From positions 13,699,758 through 13,763,757 of the forward strand of contig CM073323.1 in assembly GCA_037043015.1 (NCBI GenBank): a stretch of 64,000 nt of DNA. Direction: 5' to 3'. Each line of letters starts with the position of its first letter. Position 1 is the first letter of the stretch. This DNA comes from Bryum argenteum (lineage: Eukaryota; Streptophyta; Bryopsida; Bryales; Bryaceae). This document shows, in pieces, positions 1 to 10,454 of this stretch. The translations under genes were made by a program, and so were the position numbers. The notes below the pieces were generated by a model that saw only the letters and a program-made list of their open reading frames with translations, was not told where the DNA came from and made no database searches.

Positions 1-80
1 AAATCCAACGTGGCACGCGGGAAAATCCGACGTGGCACGCGGGAAAAGTTGACGTGGACGCGGGAAAATGACGTAGCATG
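1..80. repeat. Short tandem repeat at window edge
   Basis: About three to four degenerate copies of a roughly 22-bp unit containing GACGTGG and GCGGGAAAA. The array continues off the left edge. It lies inside the CACTA element and has no coding content. Confidence 0.6.
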
Positions 81-3000
81 CCACGTCAGCATGTTTTGGA
101 GGTTTTATGCTTCTATCATGATAGTTTTAGACATCAGTTAAGACGACTTAAATGTTTTGCAAAACATTTTAAATGTCGTACAAGATGTCTTGCAAGACGT
201 ATGCAATGTCTTACAAGATATCTTAAAAGACATTCTGTATATCTTATAAGATGTCTCCGGTGCGTAGAATGATGTTTAGGTTGATGTCCTTCTTAAATAT
301 GTGATGTTTGCTCGGATGTTTGTAGCGACATCCCGTAGGACATCGATGTAAACGTTTTATGTTAAACATAATGTTTGCAACAATGTTACTATTGATGTTT
401 TCTGGGCATATTAAAGGACATCTATGATGACATTTTTAAATATTTATATTGTAATCAGATTCATAATCCACATACGTCTCACATAACATAAGCTGTAAAC
501 ACTGTCACGTCAAAAAGTTTGAGTCAATCATATATTGCTTAAGTCATTAAAACCTCAGATAACACAAAACTAGACTATTAACTAAAACGTCTGTCAACAA
601 CTACGATATACTACGCACCCACAATTTGAACTCCGGAAGCCCCTCCACTACCATCGCTTGTTGTCGATACCTGTATGGTCATGTGCATGTCGCGCCGCTA
701 CACATGTTCAATAAGCCAATATCAGCTGCATTCAAAGAAGGGTTTGTAAAGGTAAAAAAATTTTGATTTAATTCCATTTAATTGCACTACCTAGGTTGAG
801 ATGGTTTACTTCCTAACCTCAAGATATCGACACAGTTAGACATTCTTGCAAACATTCGCTTAGACATTTCTTCAGACATCCTTCTAGACATCATTAAAAA
901 CAACGTTACAGACATCTATGCATACATCTGTTTCACTCACCTACAAGCACGTATGTCGCTTCATTTTTTCTTCGCGGCCTCACATCGTATTTCGCTGCCC
1001 CACCCTCATGTCCCACCCTCCAAAACAGAAATTCCATCAACACAATTAGACATCTTCATAGACATGTTGTAAGACATCTTGCAGACATCATCATAGACAT
1101 TTTCTACAACAAATCAAATACTACAAGTACTAGGTTTTCTTCCACAACAAATCAAATACTACAAGTGCTAGGGTTTCTTGTACATGATGCTTTTAAAATC
1201 CAGTTCCTCTTAAGTAGCAAATCTTAGCCACATGAAGAAGGAAACCACTACTCTTGAGAGCTACTAGATTTCTACAACTACTATTCTCTTATTGTAGTTA
1301 ACAATCATTCTAAAATTGAATAGAAACAATTTTGAAATCCTCTATACTTTAAACACTAACTCTTTGGAAAAACTAAGGCAAAATTGAGCATTGTCATTTA
1401 AAGGTCTCATGACCTAACTATGGCGGCGGCAGCAAACCCTAACCACATGAAGAAGCAAACCTTAGCCTCTACACTCTACAGACTAACTCCTTAAAAAAAT
1501 GAAGGCACAAATGAGCTTTATGCGGCCTCTAATTCTACTTAAAGGTCTCATGACCTAACTATGGCGGCGGTAGCAAACCCTAGCCGCCTCTGTTCATCCA
1601 CTGAATTCGATGAAAATCATCCCTGCAGATGATTATGGATGATGTCGTAGATGTCATCTTCGACAACTTCATAGACATCATGTTAAACATTTTCATGAAC
1701 GTCATCTTAGACATCCCTGCAGATATTATCAAAGACATCTGATGACATCTTCAGAGTTTCAACCACAACACGTTAATCATAAAAGGTTTTTTGTTTTCTT
1801 CCACAACAAATCAAATACCAGATGCTTTAAAGTTCTTTCCACAACAAAGCACGTATTGTAAAACATAGAGTTTCTTCCAAAACAAATCAAATAATCTTTA
1901 TTGATAGAAAAGTGTGGAATCACAATTATGAGACTATTTATAGTCTCACATGGTGATAGGCTCTCCTTCCAACTCTTAACTACCTTTTATTTTTGCCCTA
2001 ACTTTCCTAATACTAATTCTATTCTAGAATTGACTCCTAAACTATATTAAATAGCTACTTTCATAAATTCATATCTCTTGTAAATTTGCTTCAATTTATA
2101 TAATATTGGCAGTTGATGATAGAGTAATGTATAAAGTTGCCATTGGACTATAATAATCTAATCTATAAGTAATCAATAATATTTAGTTCCTTCTTGAAGT
2201 AAGCCAAAAAATACTGTTTATTGTTTTTATTTTCTTTTTATATTTTTTTTAAGTATTCGAGGATTAAGGGTTATCAAAGAGAGAGCCTAATCACAGACCC
2301 GCGCCAATGGAGGACAAGCAGTAAGAGAAGAAGTTGACATTATTCTTAAGAGACCCTTAAGTACTGCTGCTTTTTGGTAAATGACGTCTAGGAGGATGTC
2401 GTGCAAAACATCTTCATAGACATCCCAATAGATGTCTACGCGGACATTCATGCCTGACCGTAGTTATGGTAAGTTGGACATCGTGTTAGACATCCGACTA
2501 GATGTTGCATGACTTGTCAAGTGGTCCGACGTGGAGATTTTGTTGCCATGTAGATAAAGCGTTGTAAATAACTTTTTTAATCTATGTCCACACTCTTTTT
2601 GAGGATTAAATATTCACGAAATTACTTTTACTTCAAAATTCTATTTTTCGGCACCATTGTTATTTTACAGATATAATATTTTTATATAATATTTTTTAAA
2701 TATTTAAATATTTTTAAATCATAAAAAAATTACAGAATTATAACATTTCAGTTTATTTGAATATAATAAAAATTTACAAAATATATTTTTTATTGGAATA
2801 TGATTTTTTTATTTTAATATTATTAAAAAATTAGACCAATGAAAAATAGTGAGAATAGCCTGAAATTAGTATTTTCAATATTGCCATGTCACATAATGAT
2901 TTAACATTAAAAAAAATAAAATAATAATAATAAAAAAAAAAAAAATAAATTTACAAAAGTGTGATGTTTTTTTTTCTACTTTTGAAAACCGCTGCCCATT

Positions 3001-3313
3001 CAGCTACTCTTTTAACATTAGAAATGCTTTTTACCCTGTCTAACGGTAAATTTTGGTCGTTTTTACCTTGCTGGTCCAAAATCCCTTGCCAACGTGGCAG
3101 TTTGATGTCTATCGGGATGTCTTCAAAGACATCCATGTCTTCACCAACATCTTTTTGTTTGGTGATGTCTTCATGTCCCTCCAATCCAAAATGTGTCCGT
3201 TAGACGTACAGACATCCTCCCGTCTTCGAAGACATCTTTTAAGACAATAAGACATCACAAAATACATTAGACATAACACAAGACATCACAAAAAACAAGG
3301 TTTTCTTATAGTG
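1..3313. mobile_element. CACTA (En/Spm) element, right-hand part, left end outside window
   Basis: The right boundary at 3313 reads, on the minus strand, CACTATAAGAAAACC, a typical CACTA terminal inverted repeat. From there inward the sequence is crowded with GACATC/GATGTC hexamers on both strands, dense at 3100-3300, 2390-2500, 1620-1750, 830-1110 and 100-450. Arrays like this act as subterminal transposase-binding sites in CACTA elements. I see no transposase reading frame here, so this is either a non-autonomous copy or the non-coding end of a larger one. The matching left terminus is not in the window. Positions 1-80 are a short tandem repeat with a unit close to GACGTGGCACGCGGGAAAA. Two near-identical blocks of about 50 bp, containing ATGGCGGCGG, sit near 1405 and 1543. 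2570-2950 is AT-rich without recognisable content. Confidence 0.65.
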
Positions 3314-3404
3314 CCATCACCCTGGCTTTGATTATTAGGCCTGCACTGATGTTTGTGCCAAAGAAAAAAATTAAAAAATAAAAATAAAAAAAAATAAAAA
3401 AATA

Positions 3405-4890
3405 GCGGATTCGATTGGAGCTGATTCCGTTGAATCCGAGGAGAAGGAGGAGCCGAAATCTAAGAAGAAGAAGAGACAGTCTGAGGCGGTCCCGGAAGGA
3501 CTAGGTGATGTGCACGAGTGGGAGGGGCCGAAGACTAGGACTTCGAAAGAGAGGTCTTTAAAGAAGGCGACAAGAACGGATGCTGAAACTGACTTGGAGG
3601 AGACCCAGCTGGTGAAACGTAAACAAGCGGGTGGTAGTGGGCGTCGTTTATTGAAGGATAAGCGTGTATCAACGCAAGACAACCCCGATTCCCTTCGTGG
3701 CACTCAATCCGTGCCCAAACATAGTAAGGAGGATCCTTCTCCTCCGCGTCCAAGTAAAAAGCCGAAGAGTAAACGCATTAAATCTGCGGTAGATGTTGTA
3801 TTCGTAGAAGACGACGTTGCACTTTCACAGAGCATACCGCCTATCGCTGGTAAATATAAAATCTTCTTTTGGTTTATGAATTGTCTGTCTATACCACCCT
3901 CTAAATATTTGTTCCCGCAGGTGCTGTCACACGCAGAGAGTCGTCGGTGAGACGTAGTGAACCACTCCCTCCTCCTCATCAGGAAACTCCAACGATGCCG
4001 AAATACCTTCTGCCACCTTCGTCACACAGAAGTTTGTCTCCTTTTGGCGATGACGCTCAATCCAGCAAAGGACTCCGCTCGGCAGGGCCCTCTCCGCACT
4101 CCCCTCCTGCCGCCCAGCACTCCCATCCACCCTCCCACCACTCTCCTCCACCCTCTCAATACTACCCTCCCTCTTTGCAGCACTCACTTCCATCTTTCTA
4201 TCATTCCCCTCCACCCGCGCAGCAGACACCCTCAATCGGCGTTCCAGATGACCTAGCCAAGACGCCAGAGGTGAACGAAAAGGCCCATGTTGATGAAGAA
4301 GAAGTCCCCTCACACTAGCCCCGAGGATTGTCACCGGAGAGAGTTCTCTCACCTGGAGGCACGCTCTTTGTCTACACACCTTGGCGTGTTAGTAGAAGAA
4401 ACGCGGTAAGTTACACTACTTATTCTGCTGCCTTTCATTGTCATATCATAGGATTAATAATCTCGTTCAGCTCTTTCTAACAACTTAAATTCAAGAAATC
4501 AAAAAATCGTGTGCTGGATTTCTAGGGATGCCCGCAGTCGTAGAAGCTCAAATCCAAGCCAGAAGAGAAGGGAAAAGATTGGCAGAGGAGATTGCAACAT
4601 CATTGGAAGGCAACACCAGCGGCACATGTTACGTCAGCCTTGTCGACCTAAGAAATGTCACCATCGCTACCCCAAGAGCATGCATCGTCAGTGACACAAG
4701 ACGATGAACTATCCGCCGTGTAAGAGGCACCACCGTTAACCTACGACATTTCAGCATCTCATGCACGAGAAAATTCAGTACATGAGAAGACACTTTTTAT
4801 GCCAGGAGGCACTGTTGGTGACGTGGTGGAGGATAATTCGCAATCTGTGGCACAAGCGAAGAGATAATGCGTACTATTGAAGAATGTTGT
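3405..4890 (+). pseudogene. Unrecognised decayed gene, 5' part, split by the LTR retrotransposon
   Basis: From about 3405 an open segment encodes a lysine-rich, disordered protein with a KKKKR basic cluster (possible nuclear signal). A 71-bp intron (3850-3920, GT...CAG) keeps the frame into a proline-, serine- and histidine-rich segment with repeated HSPPP-type motifs up to about 4318. Another exon-like block at 4526-4700 encodes a helical, charged stretch and is preceded by a good acceptor; a GTAAGT donor lies at 4409. The reading frame is interrupted several times. The gene appears to continue beyond the retrotransposon at 20587-20900. No domain is recognisable. It could be a transposon-associated accessory gene, since it abuts a CACTA terminus, or a host gene remnant. 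Confidence 0.35.
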
Positions 4891-4892
4891 GG

Positions 4893-4897
4893 GGCGT
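4893..4897. repeat. Target-site duplication (left), GGCGT
   Basis: GGCGT directly precedes the 5' LTR and is repeated directly after the 3' LTR at 20582-20586. This five-base duplication defines the boundaries of the inserted element. Confidence 0.9.
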
Positions 4898-5476
4898 TGT
4901 TAACCGGGGATTTACCTAGCCAGTAAAAGAGTAAATCTCCTAGTAGTCTATTAAGTCCTTGGATGAAATCCTGTGTTGGGATGAAATCCTGTCATGGGAT
5001 GAAATCCTGTGCTGGGATGAAATCCTGTTCAGGATGAAATCTGTTGCAGGATGAAATCACATTGCAGGATGAAATCCTGTGGATGGATGAAGGCGGCTAG
5101 GGTTAGAGATTAGGGTTTGGCGGCCAGGGTTTGGGGGAGTTTTGGAGCTCTCTCTCTCTTGCTGGAGCTAGGAGCGTGTGTGTGTGTGTAGGGTGTTGGA
5201 TAGTGACAGGAACTACTGCTTAGGTCAGTTCATGGTACCTGGAAGGACCAGGTAGCACTGCCAGGGCAGGAAATGCTTGTACCACTACTATTTTTTTTCA
5301 ATGACATTATGAAAGGATTTGTATGTAAAAGTGTTAAACTTAAGTGTTGAGATTTCCGTGGTAGTGTGGGGAGCAGTATTGGGAGCAGTATTGAGAGCAA
5401 TATTGGGAGCAGTATTGAGAGCAGTATTGGGAGCAGTATTGAGAGCAGTATTGGGAGCAGTATTGAGAGCAGTATT

Positions 5477-6716
5477 CACTACAAGGAAATGGGGCCCGAG
5501 ATGACAAATAGTTGACAAAAAAATGTCCGAAATGACGAAGTCAGCATCTCGCAGCCCAACTCTGTCACTTTGGACATTATTAATGTTTTTGTCAACTTCT
5601 TGTCAAATTCTAGTCAACTTCTTGTCAATTTATTTTATTTACGACAAGCATGGAATTGCTAAAACTTTTTGTAGACTTTAACCGTAGGATCTTGTAATTT
5701 ACTTGTTTTTGAGCTACCGCTGAAATTTTCAACCGTTGGATCTTCTCCATTTGTGAGATCATAACGTTCAAAGTTGATGCAAAATGTCAAAATACGACAT
5801 TTTGCATGAAGGGCAGAAACTTTGAAGAACTATAACTTCTTCATCCGGACTCCGTTTTGGACAAAATCACTTGGGTTGGTTTTCATATAGAAAAATACCT
5901 GCATGAAATATTGCAAAAAAAAAAATTTTTAAAAAAAGTTTTTTTACATCGTGAAAAATATTCAAAGTCTGCTCGGTAGTAAAAAAAGGCCCTAGCATAA
6001 AAACAAAATAATTTCAAAAAAAATTGAAATTTTTTATACATATAAAAAAATACCTGCATGGAATATTTCAAAAAAAAATTTTGAAAATTTTTTTTTTTTA
6101 CATCGTGAAAAATATTCAAAGTCTGCTGGGTAGTAAAAAATGGCCCCAGCCTCAAAAAAAAAATAAAAATAAAAATAAATTGAAATTTTTTATACATATA
6201 GAAAAAGACCTGCATGGAATAGTGCAAAAAAAAATTTTGAGAAAAAAAATTTTTTTACATCGTGAAAAATATTCAAAGTTTACTGTACTTGTACTTAAAG
6301 CATATATATATAAAAAAAAACGTATCTTCGGACATGAAATTGGATAGTAGGTGAGTTGGCTAGTCACTTAGACTATGCCCGTGAGGTCAAGGGATCGAAT
6401 TCCCTAGCATACCACTTGTGAGCCTCCACCGGTGGGGCCCGCATTGCCCGCGGTAGGGCCCTCGCTACCCCCTTGATGGGGCCCGCGCTATTTTTCGTTG
6501 TGCCAACGCTGCTGCCCGGTGTACCCGGGCAGAGAAATGTTTCCTCAAAATTTCCGAATTTTTAATTTTTTTGCATTGTGGAACTTCGTCCAAATTGACA
6601 AATGAATGATAGAATTCTGTCAATTGAGTGACCGAATCAGGGTCTCCTAATTGACGGAGCAATTGGCAGGTTTCTGTCAAAATTTCGTCAATTAGGATAC
6701 TATTCTCCTTGTAGTG
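5477..6716. mobile_element. Non-autonomous CACTA element nested in the 5' LTR
   Basis: The left end CACTACAAGGAAAT and right end CTCCTTGTAGTG form an inverted repeat of about 11-13 bp. The element is flanked by ATT on both sides (5474-5476 and 6717-6719), the three-base duplication expected of CACTA elements. The 1240-bp body has no transposase. It holds three direct copies of a roughly 150-bp unit, starting near 5881, 6030 and 6190, each with ATACCTGCATGGAATA-like and ACATCGTGAAAAATATTC blocks. A tRNA-like module lies at 6347-6414. It inserted after the retrotransposon, because it splits the LTR minisatellite. Confidence 0.85.
6347..6414 (+). other. tRNA-like (SINE-head-like) sequence
   Basis: The segment starts GTAGGTGAGTTGGCTAG and ends TCCCTAGCATACCA. 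An A-box-like TGGCTAGTCACTT lies at 6357 and a B-box-like GGATCGAATTCC at 6392, with about the spacing found in tRNA genes. A T-arm of five pairs (AGGGA/TCCCT) can be drawn. The acceptor and D stems are degenerate, so I do not think this is a functional tRNA. It resembles the tRNA-derived head of a plant SINE, or a captured tRNA relic. Confidence 0.45.
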
Positions 6717-6977
6717 ATTGGGAGCAGTATTGAGAGCAGTATTGGGAGCAGTATTGAGAGCAGTATTGGGAGCAGTATTGAGAGCAGTATTGGGAGCAGT
6801 ATTGGGAGCAGTATTGAGAGCAGTATTGGGAGCAGTATTGAGAGCAGTATTGAGAGCAGTATTGGGAGCAGTATTGGGAGCAGTATTGAGAGCAGTATTG
6901 GGAATTTTTAGGGTTTCAGAGAGTTACAACATCATAGGTAAGGTATTTGGAGGGGTATGAAGAATACCACTTTCACA

Positions 6978-7000
6978 TTGGCGACCATGCATACGTTCGA
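6978..7000 (+). other. Candidate primer-binding site
   Basis: TTGGCGACCATGC follows the 5' LTR directly, where LTR retrotransposons keep a site complementary to a tRNA 3' end; TGG is the expected start. I cannot say which tRNA. It is not the initiator-Met site common in plants. Confidence 0.4.
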
Positions 7001-7606
7001 ACCATGTTGCTCTTCTTTGCACCGTCAAGCGTACAAGCGAGTAGTATTGAGGCGGTGATAGGCACAGTGACCATCTAGGGAGGGGCGCAGACAACTGTTA
7101 AACCTAGAGTTAACCCAGCAGATACTGGACAGTGGAGGATCAGGGAGCCGTCACCAGGAGTTGAGGTCCTATCCCAAGAGCTGAGGGCAGCTCTACACTA
7201 CAAAGGGGAATGGATGCCGATATTCAAGTAAGTTCTCACTCACCACTGTTCTGATTAACTTGTTGGACAACAGTAGAAAATATTAGAAGCGATAATAGAA
7301 CAAAGGAGGAACATCAGAGTTGGAATGAGCAGGGTTGGGACCACCATAACTGTATCAACCAGAACTGATAATATAAAAACTAGAGAAGCATAGGAAATGC
7401 ACCTAGGAATAGACTTGTAGGACTGTATTGCACCATTATCTGGTAAAAATCCTAGACTAAGCAATACCTTGAAAACCTATAGGATAGTGGAAATCTAAGT
7501 AGGAGCAGTAACTACTGACGGATCCAATCAAGGACCAGACTGGGGTGGCAGAGGGATATACTGGCCAGGAACCAGAAGTACGAAGGACTAGCACCCAGGA
7601 GACCAG

Positions 7607-10388
7607 ATGAGGGTTGAGACAGAGATCCTCAACACCTACCCAAAAAATCACCTGGAGGAGCAGACTCGACTTACTGGAGAAGCAAGGCAGACCGAAGAAC
7701 ATCACCAGATAGTGCCAGGAGGGAGAAGCAGCAGCTGCACTATAATGGATCGAGACTACAAAGAAGGCATCAAGGAGGACATAGCCAGGAGACAAGCAGA
7801 AGAAAGGCTTGCCAGATTTGAGCTCAGGGAGCGGAGGGCAGCAGTCAATACAAGGAAGAACATGGGAGGGCAGATCAGCTCAGATGAGAGCGTTGCCAAA
7901 GGCAGCAACATAGACTTAATCGATATGGATGTGGTCGGAGAGAACTCCAGCCAGGAGACAATAATGGGAGTAAGCACAAAAACAAGAGGTACAAGAGCAG
8001 AACCTGGACCCAGTTTCAAGGACTGGCAGGAGGAGCAGGAAATTAGGAAGTATGAAGGCCGGGTACCATCACCAAGGACTAGCAGAACAAAATTTTCTGG
8101 ACCAGGAGATAGAGATGCACAACAATATTGGCGTCCTACAATAGCACGGGTCAGTTCTTTTGACCAACACCAAGAGGAGGACAGGAGAGGTGGTAGCAGA
8201 CCAAACACCCCAAGACCAGGAGGTCAGAATTCTGGTGAATTGGTGGAGATGATCGAAACTCTGAAGAAGAAGTTGGACGAGGTCAGGGCTGAGGAGAGGG
8301 CAACAAGAGTAGCATCCGTACCTCCAGAAATGCCCAAGACCAGCAAGAACGAGCAACCAACTCCACGGAAGCAGACAGTACACTTTTCACAAGACAAACT
8401 ACAAGAAGTAGTTTATGATGAAGAGGAGGAAGACAGATGGCGTTTTGAAGAATTCAAGGCCAGACAGCACGACGAAAGGGAAAAGAAAAACGAGCAGGCC
8501 AGAAAGGACCAGTATACCCGACAAATGGAGGAGTTGGAGCAAGCAACTCAATTCAAGTACTGGCAGGAGGCTCAACGAAGAGAAGAACAGAAGAAGGAAG
8601 CAGAAAGAGCCGAAGCCCTACAGCAGGAGACTCTTCGCCACGAAGCGCTGCGGTTGTGGCAGGAGGCCCAAAGACTAGAAGAGCAGAATAAGGAGGCTCA
8701 AAGGCAGGAAGAGCAACGTGAAGCTGCCATACTCCAGTGGCAGGAAGTGTTGAGAAAAGAAGAACAAGCACGGGAGGCTCAGCATAAGGCTACCCAATGG
8801 TTATGGCCAGGACCACCTAAGGTGCAGGAGGGGCGAATCATCCAAGGGGGTGGACGAGAAGTATTGGGGATTCCGATTTCTCCAGCAGCTGCCGCCAGCG
8901 GACCAGAGGGAACACAAACTGGCCCGTTGAGAGGAGGCACAATCCCACCGACCTATGTAGATCACCTAACTGGTGATGAATATCTACCAGAGGCGCCCAA
9001 GCCAGCATACTGGCCAGGTGAGGGAATTAGGGCTGAGGCAGGAGCTTCATCAGCAAGTCCTGGATTTCGTGGGTCGGGAGGGCCACCACTAACCAGTAGG
9101 GCGCCTGAAGTACGCCCTATGCCAACACTAGGGAAGGAAATACCCCCCATACCACGAGGAAGCGGTTATCCTAAACTGGGCATGCCCATGACTAGCAGGG
9201 TCCCACCAGCATCTGGACCAGGAGTACCACCAGTATACGGACCAGGACTACCACCCGTATACGGACTAGGGGTACCACCAGTACTTGGATCGGGTATACC
9301 ACCAGTATCGAGACCAGACCTACCACCAGTATCCGGACCAATCAGCGTGACACAGAGGAAGCCGTTGCCGTACACAAAGTACAAGGAGGGAACTAATCCA
9401 GATGCTCATATCCGACAGTTTGAACGAACGTTGTGGCACAACGGAGAGGGAGAAGAACAGGTGATTATCAACCTATTGGGTACCACTAAAGTTAGGGTAA
9501 AGTAGGTGCCTGGTATGAGAATTTCTTGGAGAGTCATCCCTACTGCTCTTGGGAGGAAGTGAAGGCTGCTTTTTGGAGACGATACCGAGACCAGACCACA
9601 GATGAGGCTGTGTACCGGGAGCTGAAGTCATTCAAGCAAGGAGACAAGGAGAAGGTGCATGATTATTATGATCGCTTTATGACATTGATCAAGTGTCTCC
9701 AGTCCGACCCTGGAGAGAGATTCCGGATCACTAACTTTCGAGCTGGTTTACTGGAGTACATCAAGATTACGACCAGTGTAGCTCCGGTACACAGTCTGAC
9801 GGAATTGGTTGACGCTGCTCTAAGGTGTGAAGAGAACTGCACTGATTCCAGTGGCAAGCCGACCAAGTTTGAGGTCAGGAAGGTGGAGACCCCAGGAAAA
9901 ACAGCGAATGTGGCCAAGAAGGAGCCTGAACCAGAAGCAGCCAGAGTACAGTGTGGACTATGTAAGAAGTTTGGTCATATTGACAAAAACTGCTGGTTCA
10001 ACCCGGCAAACCAAAGGCAACCGGGCGTCACGAAGGAGGATGGGGACCAGTAGGAGTGAATGAAGTGTCGGTGCAGAAGTCATCAACGACTTACCAGAGG
10101 CCAGCAACTTCAAAAGCAGGTACCAGTCAGCAAGGAGGTTTTCATGATCGACCCGATATGTGCTACTTGTGTGGTCAACCAGGACACAGGAGTTGGAACT
10201 GCTCTCTAAAGGCCCAATGGGAACAGTTTTTAGCGGACAAGGACCAGAAAGCTAAACAACCGGCCCACCATGTAAGTAACGTGGAGATTGAGTTACTGGA
10301 AGAGGAGAAGAATCCGGTCGACGTGACCAGTATGACCCGGGCCCAACGCCAAAAGGCTGGATTACCTCCAATCCAAGAGGAACCTTAG
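7607..10388 (+). other. gag region of the Tat/Athila-like element
   Basis: The first part is long and disordered, with a coiled-coil block of about 120 residues (near 8410-8800) built from repeats such as WQEAQRREEQ, then a proline-rich tract with repeated PPVYGPG-type motifs (near 9200-9340). A retrotransposon gag domain follows (near 9520-9850; WEEVKAAFWRRYRD, LKSFKQGDKEKVHDYY). Two zinc knuckles are visible: CGLCKKFGHIDKNC near 9954-9995 and CYLCGQPGHRSWNC near 10162-10203. The N-terminal extension is unusually long for gypsy gag. This is a fossil gene with breaks. Confidence 0.75.
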
Positions 10389-10454
10389 GCACCAGAACCC
10401 CGGAATGCTAGAACCAAGGAAGATTGGAAGGAGGAGGAGCGGATTAGAAACCTC

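Larger units (their letters stand above)
4898..6977 (+). repeat. 5' LTR, with a nested CACTA element
   Basis: The LTR begins TGTTAACCGGG and ends CTTTCACA, matching 19097-20581. From 4972 to 5100 it has irregular repeats of a GGATGAAATCCTG unit, and further on a CT microsatellite and a GT microsatellite (5178-5190). An array of a roughly 10-12-bp unit containing GAGCAGTATT runs 5365-5476 and resumes at 6717-6904 after the nested element. Without the nested 1240 bp plus 3-bp duplication the LTR would be about 837 bp. A segment at 5239-5270 is shared with the internal region near 16213-16243. Confidence 0.9.

Noticed and set aside
1-80. CRISPR-like spaced repeats at the left edge
   Set aside because: Units are directly adjacent with no unique spacers, and the genome is plant nuclear DNA; a plain tandem repeat explains it.
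5288-5518. Short open frames with NTAPNTAL or VLRAVLGA periodicity, also at 6714-6960
   Set aside because: They translate the LTR minisatellite on either strand and have no independent coding evidence.
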